Shown piece after piece: positions 1-8,095 of a DNA stretch of 64,000 bases. Made by a program: the position numbers and the translations under genes. Within the stretch, counting starts at the first letter, position 1; every line of letters begins with the position of its first letter. The notes under the pieces were generated by a model. The model did not search any database and was not told the DNA's origin. It was given only the letters and a program-made list of their open reading frames with translations. The stretch comes from Jeongeupia naejangsanensis (lineage in GTDB: Bacteria; Pseudomonadota; Gammaproteobacteria; Burkholderiales; Chitinibacteraceae). The DNA lies in assembly GCF_016865585.1 (NCBI RefSeq), contig NZ_JAESND010000003.1, positions 248,001-312,000 on the forward strand, given 5' to 3'.

Positions 1-164
1 TGCGCAACGTTGCCTACTTCTTCCACCGCGACGCCCGCGAATCGATCGCGCGCATCCAGGGGCTGATCGAGCCGACGATGACCGTGGTGCTCGGCCTGTT
101 GCTGCTGTGGGTGATGTCGGCGGTGCTCGGGCCGGTGTTCGATACCGTGGGGAGGCTGCGCTGA
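1..164 (+). CDS. GspF/PilC-like inner-membrane platform protein, C-terminal end only
   Basis: The reading frame is open from the window edge to a TGA at 162-164 and gives the last 53 residues of a protein. It ends in a hydrophobic helix (VLGLLLLWVMSAVLGPVFDT) preceded by an amphipathic stretch with IEPTM. This is how GspF/PilC platform proteins of type II secretion and type IV pilus machines end, and the IEP motif before the last helix is family-typical. The stop overlaps the ATG of the next gene (TGATG), so the two are translationally coupled. Most of the gene lies outside the window, so the choice between pilus and secretion system cannot be made from this fragment. Confidence 0.7.
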   Translation, partial: RNVAYFFHRDARESIARIQGLIEPTMTVVLGLLLLWVMSAVLGPVFDTVGRLR

Positions 165-1699
165 TGCGTTGGTGGCACCTTCCCGCCAGTGGCCGTGATG
201 GCCTGGTCGTGCTGGCACAACAACGGATCATCGTCGGTCCGCTGGGTGCTTCATGGCGTGCCGAGGTGCAGTTCGACACGGGGCCGCAAGGGCTGGCCGA
301 TCTGGCGCTGTACTGCCAGCACAACCCTTACCGGCGTTTCCATCTCCTCGTGCTCGGCAGCGACGAGGAGTTCAGGTTCGACACCTTGCCGCCGGTGCGC
401 GGGCGCGACCGGCAAAGCCTGATCACGCGGCGGCTGGAGCAAGCCTGGCGCGGCTCGCCCTACCGGCGTGCCCTGGCGCTGGACGACGGGATGCTGGTGC
501 TCTCGGCGCTGACGCAGCGCGAACCGATCGACGCCCTGGTTCAATCGCTGCTGAACGCAGGCTGCCCGATTGCCGGCCTTTATACGCTGCCGGTGCTCGC
601 CGCCGCGTTGTTGCCACGAGCTGTTTCGCAGACGGGGCCGACCGTGCTGCTGGCACCGGTTCCGGGCGGCGGCACGCAGCAAGTCTGGCTGATGCCCGAT
701 GGCCTGCGTTTCGCCCGCAGCAGCCAGGCACGCGCCGATGTTGCCTGCGCGGATGTGCTCGCCGACGAAGTCCGCCTGACGCAGCACTATCTTGCGAACG
801 AACGCATCCTGCCGCGCGATGCCCGGGTAACGCTGCTGTTGCTCGACGGCGAGGCCGGCGTGGCAGTTCGACTGCAGCAGCGCCTTGCCGCTGCTGGCGA
901 AGCCGTGCAGGTAAATACGCTGGCGCAGACGGACCTGAGCCGGACGCTGGGCCTGCCGGCGGGTGACGACATGCTTGCGCTGTGGGCTGCAGCGATAGTC
1001 CGGCACGGCCGGTCCGCAAGGTACGCCGACCCGGCGCTGCGCCGTTTCGAGACGCTCCGCCGGGCGCGCCAGTACCTTGGCTGGAGCGGTGCCGCCGTCT
1101 TGAGTGTTGCTGCCGTTTCGGCCCTGACGGTCTGGCTGGAGACGCGCGAGCTGGAGGCGCGGGCGGCTGTGCAACAGGCAAGATTGCGAACGCTGCAACA
1201 TGAGTCGCAGCGGGTTTCGGCCGAGCTGGTCCGTCATGGCGTGGGCGATCCGCTGGCTTTGCGTGCCGTCAACCGCTTGTATCGCAACGGCATGGCGTCG
1301 TGGCCGAGTGCCGAGGCGCACGCACGCGAGATCAGCCGGACGCTGCAAGCCTTCCCCGACCTGCGCGTCGATCTGCTGTCATGGGACGTTGCGCTGCCGG
1401 TGGCGACGGCATCACCCGAGGAGGGGGAGGCACCGGTGCCGATCGGGACCTGGACCCAGCGCATGGCCCTGTCCGGCCACGTGTTGCCGCCCGTTGATGC
1501 CCGTCAGGCGCTGGCGCGCGTCGAGGCCCTCGTGACGCGCTTGCGTGCCGAGCACGGGCTGCGCGTCGAGGTGACCCGGCTGCCGCTGGATGTCCGCTCG
1601 CAGGCGACGATTCAGAATCCGCTGGAGGCGACGGACGACGCAACCGGTGCGCTTGGTTTTGCGCTGACGCTGGAGCTGCCTGCCGGAGCGGCTTCATGA
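164..1699 (+). CDS. PilM/PilN-like (GspL-like) assembly protein, apparent fusion, 511 aa
   Basis: The ATG at 164 overlaps the stop of the GspF-like gene; an upstream in-frame start at 107 would run through that gene and is rejected. Residues 1-300 form a soluble domain compatible with the degenerate actin-like fold of PilM or GspL. A single membrane helix follows at about 306-327 (WSGAAVLSVAAVSALTVWLE), then a charged coiled-coil rich in Ala, Arg and Gln to about 365, then a periplasmic alpha/beta-type tail. That order equals PilM joined to PilN, the arrangement of GspL in type II secretion. Position between a GspF-like and a PilO-like gene supports an assembly-platform role. The exact subfamily is inferred, not proven. 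Confidence 0.6.
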   Translation: MRWWHLPASGRDGLVVLAQQRIIVGPLGASWRAEVQFDTGPQGLADLALYCQHNPYRRFHLLVLGSDEEFRFDTLPPVRGRDRQSLITRRLEQAWRGSPYRRALALDDGMLVLSALTQREPIDALVQSLLNAGCPIAGLYTLPVLAAALLPRAVSQTGPTVLLAPVPGGGTQQVWLMPDGLRFARSSQARADVACADVLADEVRLTQHYLANERILPRDARVTLLLLDGEAGVAVRLQQRLAAAGEAVQVNTLAQTDLSRTLGLPAGDDMLALWAAAIVRHGRSARYADPALRRFETLRRARQYLGWSGAAVLSVAAVSALTVWLETRELEARAAVQQARLRTLQHESQRVSAELVRHGVGDPLALRAVNRLYRNGMASWPSAEAHAREISRTLQAFPDLRVDLLSWDVALPVATASPEEGEAPVPIGTWTQRMALSGHVLPPVDARQALARVEALVTRLRAEHGLRVEVTRLPLDVRSQATIQNPLEATDDATGALGFALTLELPAGAAS

Positions 1700-2286
1700 A
1701 CCTACCGTTGAGGCAGGACTGGCCCTTGCTGCGCGGGCCCTTGCTGGGACTGCTGCTTGCCGCCGTCTGTGGCTGCGGGCTGGCGTATGCGGCCACGCTG
1801 CAGCGCACCGGGGCGCAGGCCCGGCTTGATCTGGCGCGCGAACGGGTGTCGGCGATGCAGCTGCGCGTCGACGAAACCCGCACCCAGCTCGACCAGCTGG
1901 ATCAGCATCAGCGCGATTACACGCGCTTGCGCGGCCGTGGCGTCATCGGCGCCGAGCATCGGCTCGAGTGGGCCGAATTCCTGGAGGATCAGGCCCGTCG
2001 CACCCCGGGCTTGCGCTACCAGATTGCCGCGCGTCGGGCGCTGCCCGGCGTTGAAGCGCAGGACGGTCTGCAGCTGTTTGCCAGCCGTCTCGATGTCCGC
2101 TTCGTGGCCGCGGACGAAACCGGCTGGTCCGACTTCAATGCCGGCCTGCATCGCTTGCCCGGCTGGGTGGCGGAACGCCGTTGCCAGCTCGAGCGGTCCG
2201 CTTCGCCGGACATGCCGGGTGTGACGATCGATTGCAGCTACGAATGGCTGAGTATCGACCACGCCTCGGCCGAGGTCCCGGAATGA
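1696..2286 (+). CDS. PilO/GspM-like inner-membrane assembly protein, 196 aa
   Basis: The ATG lies inside the end of the preceding gene (ATGA overlap). A short cytosolic N-terminus is followed by one membrane helix at about residues 13-33 (LLGLLLAAVCGCGLAYAATL). A long heptad-like coiled-coil comes next, about residues 40-80, rich in Arg, Gln and Leu, then a periplasmic domain. This is the layout of PilO and GspM, which dimerise with PilN/GspL in the periplasm. Sequence identity to any named protein is not obvious by eye, so the call rests on topology, length and operon position. Two cysteines near the C-terminus could form a disulfide. Confidence 0.55.
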   Translation: MNLPLRQDWPLLRGPLLGLLLAAVCGCGLAYAATLQRTGAQARLDLARERVSAMQLRVDETRTQLDQLDQHQRDYTRLRGRGVIGAEHRLEWAEFLEDQARRTPGLRYQIAARRALPGVEAQDGLQLFASRLDVRFVAADETGWSDFNAGLHRLPGWVAERRCQLERSASPDMPGVTIDCSYEWLSIDHASAEVPE

Positions 2287-2567
2287 AAACCTTGTTTGCC
2301 GTGCTGCTGCTGGCCGCGTCGACGGTCCAGGCCGATGACGGCTGGGGCACGCTGTTCACGTCGCCGGCCGAACGCAGCGGCGCGTTGCAGCGGGGACAGG
2401 GGCCGGCGGGCACCGGTCAGCGTTTCGACGGCGAAGTACGCGGCCGTCACGGCGTGACGCGCTGGGTCGACGGCCAGCAGCGACGCGAGGCGCCGGACGG
2501 ACTCAAGCCCGGCCAGCGCCGAGTCGATGGCCGGGTGCGCGAGGCCTATGAACCGGATCCGTCCTGA
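2283..2567 (+). CDS. Small periplasmic protein of the pilus/secretion operon, PilP-like, 94 aa
   Basis: The start overlaps the end of the PilO-like gene by 4 bases. A signal peptide (MKTLFAVLLLAASTVQA) is followed by a short basic, glycine-rich domain containing RFDGEVRG, RWVDGQ and LKPGQ. Repeated DG turns of this kind recall the small beta domain of PilP, MshK or the GspC HR domain, which links the inner platform to the outer-membrane secretin. The match is only suggestive. Translational coupling on both sides shows it is made in step with the platform proteins. Confidence 0.5.
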   Translation: MKTLFAVLLLAASTVQADDGWGTLFTSPAERSGALQRGQGPAGTGQRFDGEVRGRHGVTRWVDGQQRREAPDGLKPGQRRVDGRVREAYEPDPS

Positions 2568-2568
2568 G

Positions 2569-3993
2569 ATGCCTCGGGCCCAGCGCGGCATCGCACTCGG
2601 ACTCTTGCTGATCGCCTTGATCGTGATGGTCGTGGCGTTCGGAGCGCGCGTGTACAGCGCCGGCGCAAGCCGTCGCGATGCCGCGACCACGCGCGCGCTG
2701 GCGGAGGCCAGGCGACAGTTGCTGGCGACGGCGCTGGGCCGCCAGCCGATCGGCGTTGGCGGCGGGAACAACGACAATCGCCCCGGCTCGCTGCCGTGTC
2801 CCGACCTGAATGCACCGGGCAGTGCCGATGCCGGACGTTCCGGTCTGGCCGGGAACGTGTCGTGCAACGGCAGCCCGGATACCAACCGACTCGGTCGCCT
2901 GCCATCACGGACGATGGTGCAACCGGTGCTGCGCGACGGAAGCGGCGAGCCGCTGTGGTACGCGCTGGTCCGTGGTCTTGACGATCGGGACGACTCGCCG
3001 TTGAACAACGACTTTGTCCCCGAGGGCGGCAAACCGTGGTTTTCGCTCTGGCTTGATGCCGGCCGCGTAACGGCGACGTCGCCGGATGATCCGGTGGTTG
3101 CGGTCGTGATTGCACCGGGGGCAGCGCTGGCGGGGCAGCCACGTGACACGGCTGCACAGCAGCGCAATCCGGCCAATTATCTGGAAACGGCTACCACCGC
3201 TCAGGGCAGGTTTTCCAATCGTGACCTGCAGCTTGCGCGTTTTCTGGATGGCCCGGTGCCGGGGGCGAACGGTGTTGCCGTACTGAACGACCGGGTGCTG
3301 GCCATTCGTCGCAGCGACCTGTTGGTGCCGGCGGCGCGCCGCGCGGCGCGGGAGTACCAGCAGCTGCTGGCGCTCTGGGCCGAGCAAAAGGGGGGCGGCC
3401 GCTGGCCCAATCCGGCCGATCCGGCGAGTGCCGAATGCACCGAAAGTACCGGCAACGCGACGTCGAACGGTTGCGCGCCGGATGCGGCCCGTTGCCGGGG
3501 CCGGTTGCCCAAGTCGGTTGCACTGACGGACGAACTGCAATCCAAGGCGGCCTACCGGCCGATCGGGACCAGCGCGGCCGACTGGAGCGCGCGACTGTCG
3601 GTGTACCACTGGCTGTACCGCAACCGCTGGGAACAGCAGTTCTTCTATGCCGTGGGCACCGGTGCAAGCCATGACGCGCCGGCCGGGTGTGCGGCTTCGT
3701 TGACGGTGCACGGGGTGCCGCTGCCGCCGGGAGCCACGGTGCAGGGTGTGATGTTCGGCGCCGGCCCGCCGCGCGATGACACGCAACCGCCACAACGTCG
3801 CGTCAGCCCGCTTGAGAAGAGCCGCCTGGCGAACTATCTCGATCCGCTGCCGCCGCCGGACGCGTCGCTGAACGTGCAGGGGTGGGATCAACCGCCTTTG
3901 CGCCCCGACGAGTATGCGAAGTCCGTTGGCAACGACGAAATGTATCTACTGGTGAAGAGTAATGGTGCGACGGACTGGATTCACGCTGATTGA
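2569..3993 (+). CDS. Large GspK/PilX-like minor pseudopilin, 474 aa
   Basis: ATG 2569 follows the previous stop by one base and gives a short type IV leader, MPRAQRG, before the hydrophobic helix IALGLLLIALIVMVVAFGAR. ATG 2548 is an alternative and would give a 14-residue leader. Residue +5 after the predicted prepilin cleavage site is Leu, not Glu. This is the mark of GspK-type tip pseudopilins, which are also unusually large. The rest is a big Cys-containing globular domain (CPDLN, TESTGN..NGCAPDAARC). Its last 32 bases overlap the next prepilin gene. Likely role: tip or initiation subunit of the filament. Confidence 0.55.
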   Translation: MPRAQRGIALGLLLIALIVMVVAFGARVYSAGASRRDAATTRALAEARRQLLATALGRQPIGVGGGNNDNRPGSLPCPDLNAPGSADAGRSGLAGNVSCNGSPDTNRLGRLPSRTMVQPVLRDGSGEPLWYALVRGLDDRDDSPLNNDFVPEGGKPWFSLWLDAGRVTATSPDDPVVAVVIAPGAALAGQPRDTAAQQRNPANYLETATTAQGRFSNRDLQLARFLDGPVPGANGVAVLNDRVLAIRRSDLLVPAARRAAREYQQLLALWAEQKGGGRWPNPADPASAECTESTGNATSNGCAPDAARCRGRLPKSVALTDELQSKAAYRPIGTSAADWSARLSVYHWLYRNRWEQQFFYAVGTGASHDAPAGCAASLTVHGVPLPPGATVQGVMFGAGPPRDDTQPPQRRVSPLEKSRLANYLDPLPPPDASLNVQGWDQPPLRPDEYAKSVGNDEMYLLVKSNGATDWIHAD

Positions 3994-4672
3994 GCTGGCC
4001 GTGGTGCTGGCCGTGATCGGGCTGGTGCTCGCCAGTGCCGTGCAGGCGACCCGGCTGATGGGCGAGGCGCAGCATGTGCGGGATACGCGCGCCCAGCTAT
4101 CCGAGATTCACGAGGCCTTGCTGGGGTTTGCGGTCAGCACCGGTCACCTGCCTTGTCCGGCGAATCCCGCCGCGGTCGGTGCCGGCAGCGGGGTCGAGGA
4201 TCGCGCCGCTGCCGGGGGGTGCAATCGCCTGCAGGGCCTGCTGCCGTGGGCGACGCTGGGCCTGGGCCAGAACGATGCATTCGGCCGGCCGTTCAGCTAT
4301 CGGGTGACCGGCTACTACGCCGATACCGATCCGGCCACCGTGGGCTATTGCTTTGGCGCCAAACCGCCGGCGAGCGTGACGTTCGCGATGTGCTCGCGCG
4401 GTGACATCACCGTTCGGCCGGCAGCGGGCTCGGCCGAGATTCTGGCGCAGGGTGTCGTTGCCGTTGTGGTCTCGCACGGCAGCCACGGCCCGGGGCCGTT
4501 GCAGCCCGGCGGTGCCGGCGACGAAGCCGCGAATGCCGACAACGATGTGGAATTCGTCAGCCATGACCGTACCGATGCCGCCAACGGCGCAGTGACGTAC
4601 GACGACCTGACCGACTGGCTGGCGCCGACCACCTTGCTGAGCCGGATGCTGGTGGCGGGACGTTTGCCATGA
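3962..4672 (+). CDS. Prepilin-like protein with GFTLIE leader, 236 aa
   Basis: The N-terminus MVRRTGFTLIELAVV is a textbook class III prepilin signal: short basic leader, Gly at -1, Phe at +1, Glu at +5, then a hydrophobic helix to about residue 28. The prepilin peptidase would cleave after Gly6. The exposed domain holds paired cysteines (LPCPANP, GGCNRL, YCFGAK, MCSRG) and a late acidic DNDVEFVSHDR segment common in minor pseudopilins that verify assembly. The start lies 32 bases inside the previous gene, so translation is coupled. Which pilin class it belongs to (MshC/PilE-like or GspH-like) is not decidable here. Confidence 0.7.
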   Translation: MVRRTGFTLIELAVVLAVIGLVLASAVQATRLMGEAQHVRDTRAQLSEIHEALLGFAVSTGHLPCPANPAAVGAGSGVEDRAAAGGCNRLQGLLPWATLGLGQNDAFGRPFSYRVTGYYADTDPATVGYCFGAKPPASVTFAMCSRGDITVRPAAGSAEILAQGVVAVVVSHGSHGPGPLQPGGAGDEAANADNDVEFVSHDRTDAANGAVTYDDLTDWLAPTTLLSRMLVAGRLP

Positions 4673-4778
4673 CGCGTTGCATGCAGGCCGCGATCGCGCC
4701 AACACGGATCCGGAGGTGACCCGGCGCAGATACCTCGCCTCAACCCGTTAACAACACAAGTCAAAAAGGAGAGAAGCA

Positions 4779-5393
4779 ATGCAGCAGACAACAAGACAAG
4801 GTGGTTTCACCCTGGTCGAACTGGCCATTGTCCTGGTTATCGTCGGCCTGATTCTGGGTCTGGCGTTCAAGGGGCGTGACCTGATCGACGGTGCGCGGGT
4901 CAAGAGTGCGCAGGCCGGTGCGAACAAGATCCAGGCGGCGATCAACATCTACTTCGAGCGCTATGGCGCCTATCCCGGTGACGGTTGCCTGACGCCGAAT
5001 GCGACGACGCTGGCCGCCTGCTCACCGACACCGCCCGGTACCGGCGGAGCCCGCAACGGATTGATCAGCGGGGCGAACGAGTCCGGCTCGTTCTGGACCA
5101 TGCTGATCACGGGCACCAACATCCTCAGTGCAGCCGAGCGCAATACCCCGTTCGGCGTGCAGTGGAACGTGGCGCTGATCGCCAACGTCGATTACCTGCA
5201 AACCGCGGCGGCGATCGACCCGCGCTATTCGTGCGCGATGGATCAGCAGTTCGATGACGGCGTGCCGACCACCGGCAATATCCTCGCTACCAATGCGACC
5301 TACAACGCCTCGACCGATTGCTGGTCGACGGCGGCATCGCCGGCCGGTGTCGGTGCCGCTTCCCGGGTATTGAATGTCCGCTTGCTGCCCTGA
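4779..5393 (+). CDS. Prepilin-like protein with GFTLVE leader, 204 aa, probable major pilin
   Basis: MQQTTRQGGFTLVELAIVL is a type IV prepilin signal with Gly at -1 and Glu at +5, followed by the usual N-terminal helix with KSAQAGANKIQAAINIYFERYGAYPGD, the conserved stretch of pilins and pseudopilins where the helix enters the head domain. A strong ribosome site AAGGAGAG lies just upstream, and a 106-base gap separates it from the previous prepilin, so it may be expressed at its own, higher level. A strong terminator follows at once. Paired cysteines near the C-terminus (YSCAMD, TDCWST) could close a D-loop. Likely the main filament subunit of this operon, by inference. Confidence 0.7.
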   Translation: MQQTTRQGGFTLVELAIVLVIVGLILGLAFKGRDLIDGARVKSAQAGANKIQAAINIYFERYGAYPGDGCLTPNATTLAACSPTPPGTGGARNGLISGANESGSFWTMLITGTNILSAAERNTPFGVQWNVALIANVDYLQTAAAIDPRYSCAMDQQFDDGVPTTGNILATNATYNASTDCWSTAASPAGVGAASRVLNVRLLP

Positions 5394-5412
5394 GTGCAGT
5401 CTGACCAAAACG

Positions 5413-5440
5413 AAACCCGCCAACTGGCGGGTTTTGTTTT
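5413..5440. terminator. Bidirectional intrinsic terminator
   Basis: A perfect 9-bp stem AAACCCGCC/GGCGGGTTT with loop AACT is followed by TTGTTTT on the plus strand. It lies between the last prepilin gene and the convergent hda gene and can end both transcripts. Confidence 0.85.
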
Positions 5441-5453
5441 GGACGGTGGCCGG

Positions 5454-6128
5454 TCAGGTCGGCGCAGCATCGGCGCCGCCGAGCACTTCGCGCAGCAGTG
5501 GCAGCGTCACCGGTCGGCGCAGCGACAGCGCATAGCGGTTGGCGCGTGCGATCAGCGCCTGCAGGTCGGCAAGATCGCGGCTGGCGTGGTGCAGCAGATA
5601 GTCGCAGGCCTCGTCGCTGAGGTCGAAGCCGAGCTGGTGGGCCAGCTGCTGCAGCACGGCTGCCTTGTTGCGGTCGGACAGGCCCTTGAGCTGATAGACG
5701 AGGCCCCAGCCGAGCCGGGTGGTCAGATCGTCGCGCAGCGAGAGCAGCATCGGCGGCAGCGGGCCGGCGGCCAGCAGGCGGCCGCTGCCTTCGCGCAGGG
5801 TGTTGTAGTGGTCGAAGAGGCGGATCTGTTGTGCCTCGTCGAGCACTTCGACGTTGTCGACGATCAGCGCCGCATCGGCGGGGATCTCGTCCGGGAGTCG
5901 TTCGCGGCGCGCGTCGATGCGGAGCGCGCCGGGCAGCCGCTCGGCTGCGGCATCGAGCAGGTGGGTTTTACCGACGCCCGCGCCGCCCCACAGATAAAGG
6001 AAGCGGACGTCGTCGCTGCCCGTCAGCCATTCGCCGAGCATGAACAACAATTCGGCATTCTCGCCGGGGACAAAGCCGGCGAAGCCCGCGGGCTGCGGGA
6101 GCATCAGGTCGAGGACGAGCTGTTTCAT
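5454..6128 (-). CDS. hda: DnaA regulatory inactivator Hda, 224 aa
   Basis: Hda is a DnaA-like AAA+ protein that, bound to the DNA-loaded beta clamp, drives DnaA-ATP hydrolysis after initiation. The N-terminus carries a clamp-binding motif of the QLxLxL type (QLVLDL, residues 3-8). Walker A is GGAGVGKT at 48-55, Walker B is ALIVDNVE, and the lid ends in a [14 protein letters not shown] helix. Length fits the family (about 230 aa). The ATG at 6128 is preferred over an in-frame TTG two codons earlier. It faces purM, as in many Neisseriales. Confidence 0.85.
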   Translation of the reverse strand: MKQLVLDLMLPQPAGFAGFVPGENAELLFMLGEWLTGSDDVRFLYLWGGAGVGKTHLLDAAAERLPGALRIDARRERLPDEIPADAALIVDNVEVLDEAQQIRLFDHYNTLREGSGRLLAAGPLPPMLLSLRDDLTTRLGWGLVYQLKGLSDRNKAAVLQQLAHQLGFDLSDEACDYLLHHASRDLADLQALIARANRYALSLRRPVTLPLLREVLGGADAAPT

Positions 6129-6270
6129 TGGCAAGTGGCACCGGACGCACGAAGGCGTACGGCCGGAACGGCAGCACGCGGGGTGGTCAGGGCGAGGGCG
6201 GCAGGCCCGTCCGGTGGAACCGGACGCGCACCGCGCCGGTGGGCGGACAGCAGGCGTTTCATTGCAGGAT

Positions 6271-6285
6271 GCGGTAAACTACCGC
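6271..6285. promoter_or_regulatory. Inverted repeat in the hda-purM intergenic region
   Basis: GCGGTA-AAC-TACCGC is a perfect 6-bp inverted repeat in the 229-base gap between the divergent hda and purM genes. It could be an operator or a short hairpin in the purM leader. I could not place a convincing -35/-10 pair around it. Confidence 0.3.
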
Positions 6286-6357
6286 GTTTTCAGCAGCTTG
6301 CCGCCATTTTACCTGAGTTGGCGCGCTGCAGAACCCGAATTCCTTCACGAGGCCGTC

Positions 6358-7395
6358 ATGAGTTCCAAAAGCCTGAGCTACCGCGACGCGGGTGTCGACA
6401 TCGACGCTGGCGATCAGCTGGTTGAAAACATCAAGCCCTTTGCCAAGCGCACCATGCGTCCCGAAGTCCTGTCCGGCATCGGCGGCTTCGGCGGGCTGAT
6501 CGAAATCTCCAAGAAATTCAAGGAGCCAGTGCTGGTCTCGGGTACCGACGGCGTCGGCACCAAGCTCAAGCTCGCGTTCGAACTGAACCGCCATGACACC
6601 GTCGGCCAGGATCTGGTCGCGATGAGCGTCAACGACATTCTGGTCCAGGGCGCCGAGCCGCTGTTCTTCCTCGACTACTTTGCCTGCGGCAAGCTCGACG
6701 TCGATACCGCGACCGAAGTGATCCGCGGCATCGCCCATGGCTGTGAGCTGTCGGGCGCGGCGCTGATCGGCGGCGAAACCGCCGAAATGCCGGGCATGTA
6801 CCCGGTCGGCGAATACGATCTGGCCGGTTTCGCGGTCGGCGTGGTCGAAAAATCGAAAATCATCACCGGTGACAGCATTGTTGCCGGCGACGTCGTGCTG
6901 GGCCTTGCCTCGAACGGCGCGCATTCGAACGGCTATTCGCTGGTGCGCAAGATCCTGCACCTGACCGAAGCCGATTACGCGGCCGAGTTCGACGGCGGCA
7001 AGAGCCTCGCCGACGTGGTGATCGCGCCGACGCGCATTTATGTGAAGCCGATCCTGAAACTCCTCGAGTCGGTCACGGTCAAGGGTATGGCGCACATCAC
7101 CGGTGGCGGCATTACCGAGAACGTGCCGCGCGTGCTGCCGGCCAATGTCGTCGCACAGATCGATGCCAAGAGCTGGACGCTGCCGAAGCTGTTCCAGTGG
7201 CTGCAGAAGGAAGGCAACGTCGAAGCGCAGGAAATGTACAAGACGTTCAACTGCGGTGTCGGCATGGTCGTGATCGTCTCGGCGCAGGATGCCGAAGCGG
7301 CGAAGAAGCTGCTCGAAGCCGAAGGCGAAACCGTCTACACGCTGGGCGCGGTTCGTGCACGCAACGGCGACGAGCACCAGACCCAGGTTGCTTGA
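6358..7395 (+). CDS. purM: Phosphoribosylformylglycinamidine cyclo-ligase (AIR synthetase)
   Basis: PurM closes the imidazole ring of FGAM with ATP to give aminoimidazole ribonucleotide, step 5 of purine synthesis, in the cytosol. The protein is 345 aa, the standard length. It shows the ATP-binding signature [41 protein letters not shown] and the late [13 protein letters not shown] loop. The ATG at 6358 gives the usual [14 protein letters not shown] start; the frame is open further upstream, but that part looks non-coding. purN follows after a terminator-like hairpin, so the two are neighbours in pathway but perhaps partly uncoupled in transcription. Confidence 0.97.
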   Translation: MSSKSLSYRDAGVDIDAGDQLVENIKPFAKRTMRPEVLSGIGGFGGLIEISKKFKEPVLVSGTDGVGTKLKLAFELNRHDTVGQDLVAMSVNDILVQGAEPLFFLDYFACGKLDVDTATEVIRGIAHGCELSGAALIGGETAEMPGMYPVGEYDLAGFAVGVVEKSKIITGDSIVAGDVVLGLASNGAHSNGYSLVRKILHLTEADYAAEFDGGKSLADVVIAPTRIYVKPILKLLESVTVKGMAHITGGGITENVPRVLPANVVAQIDAKSWTLPKLFQWLQKEGNVEAQEMYKTFNCGVGMVVIVSAQDAEAAKKLLEAEGETVYTLGAVRARNGDEHQTQVA

Positions 7396-7414
7396 TCGGT
7401 TTGACCGGTCAACG

Positions 7415-7444
7415 GGGCGAGGTGGCGACACCTCGCCCTTTGTT
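7415..7444 (+). terminator. Intrinsic terminator after purM
   Basis: The 10-bp stem GGGCGAGGTG/CACCTCGCCC with loop GCGA is followed by TTTGTT. It sits 20 bases after the purM stop. The T-run is short, so read-through into purN is possible. Confidence 0.7.
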
Positions 7445-7448
7445 ATTA

Positions 7449-7481
7449 GAAGTGGACGTACTGATTGGAAGTGGGCGCACT
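7449..7481 (+). repeat. Imperfect 14-bp direct repeat upstream of purN
   Basis: GAAGTGGACGTACT (7449-7462) and GAAGTGGGCGCACT (7468-7481) match at 12 of 14 positions and start 19 bases apart. They lie between the purM terminator and the purN start. Each contains an AGTG...ACT half-symmetry. An operator for a purine-responsive regulator is possible but unproven. Confidence 0.4.
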
Positions 7482-7491
7482 CGCTAGAGAC

Positions 7492-8088
7492 ATGAAGAAT
7501 ATTGTCATCCTGATTTCCGGCCGCGGTTCGAACATGCAGGCCATCGTCGACGCACAGATCGCCGGCGCACGCATTGCCGCGGTGATCTCGAACAAGGCCG
7601 ATGCCGAGGGGCTGGCGTGGGCACGCGAGCGCGGTATTGCCACCGCGTCGCTGAACCACAAGGATTTCGACGGTCGCGAAGCGTTCGACGCGGCGCTGGC
7701 CGGGTTGATCGATGCCTACGCGCCGGATCTGGTCGTGCTGGCCGGCTTCATGCGCATCCTGACGCCAGGTTTTGTCGGTCATTATGAGAACCGCCTGCTG
7801 AACATCCATCCGTCGCTGCTGCCGGCGTTCACCGGCCTGCATACGCACGAGCGGGCGATTGCCGAAGGCGTGAAATTCGCCGGTTGCACCGTGCACTTCG
7901 TCACCGCCGAACTGGATCATGGCCCGATCGTCGCGCAGGCGGTCGTGCCGGTCCGCGACGACGACGACGCGGCGGCGCTGGCCGCGCGCATTCTGGTCGA
8001 GGAGCATCGGCTGTATCCGCAAGCCGTGGCCGATTTCGTCGCCGACCGGCTGACGATCTCCGGCCAGCGCGTGTTGCGCCGGAGCTGA
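7492..8088 (+). CDS. purN: Phosphoribosylglycinamide formyltransferase
   Basis: PurN transfers a formyl group from 10-formyl-THF to GAR in purine synthesis. At 198 aa it has the expected size. Phosphate-binding SGRGSNMQA is at the N-terminus, and the catalytic triad is visible as N104 and H106 in NIHPSLLPAF and D142 in ELDHGPIV. The ATG at 7492 gives the canonical MKNIVILISGRGSN; an in-frame start at 7465 only adds residues from the intergenic region. A DUF3108 gene follows after 7 bases and probably shares the transcript. Confidence 0.96.
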   Translation: MKNIVILISGRGSNMQAIVDAQIAGARIAAVISNKADAEGLAWARERGIATASLNHKDFDGREAFDAALAGLIDAYAPDLVVLAGFMRILTPGFVGHYENRLLNIHPSLLPAFTGLHTHERAIAEGVKFAGCTVHFVTAELDHGPIVAQAVVPVRDDDDAAALAARILVEEHRLYPQAVADFVADRLTISGQRVLRRS

Positions 8089-8095
8089 TGCATCA

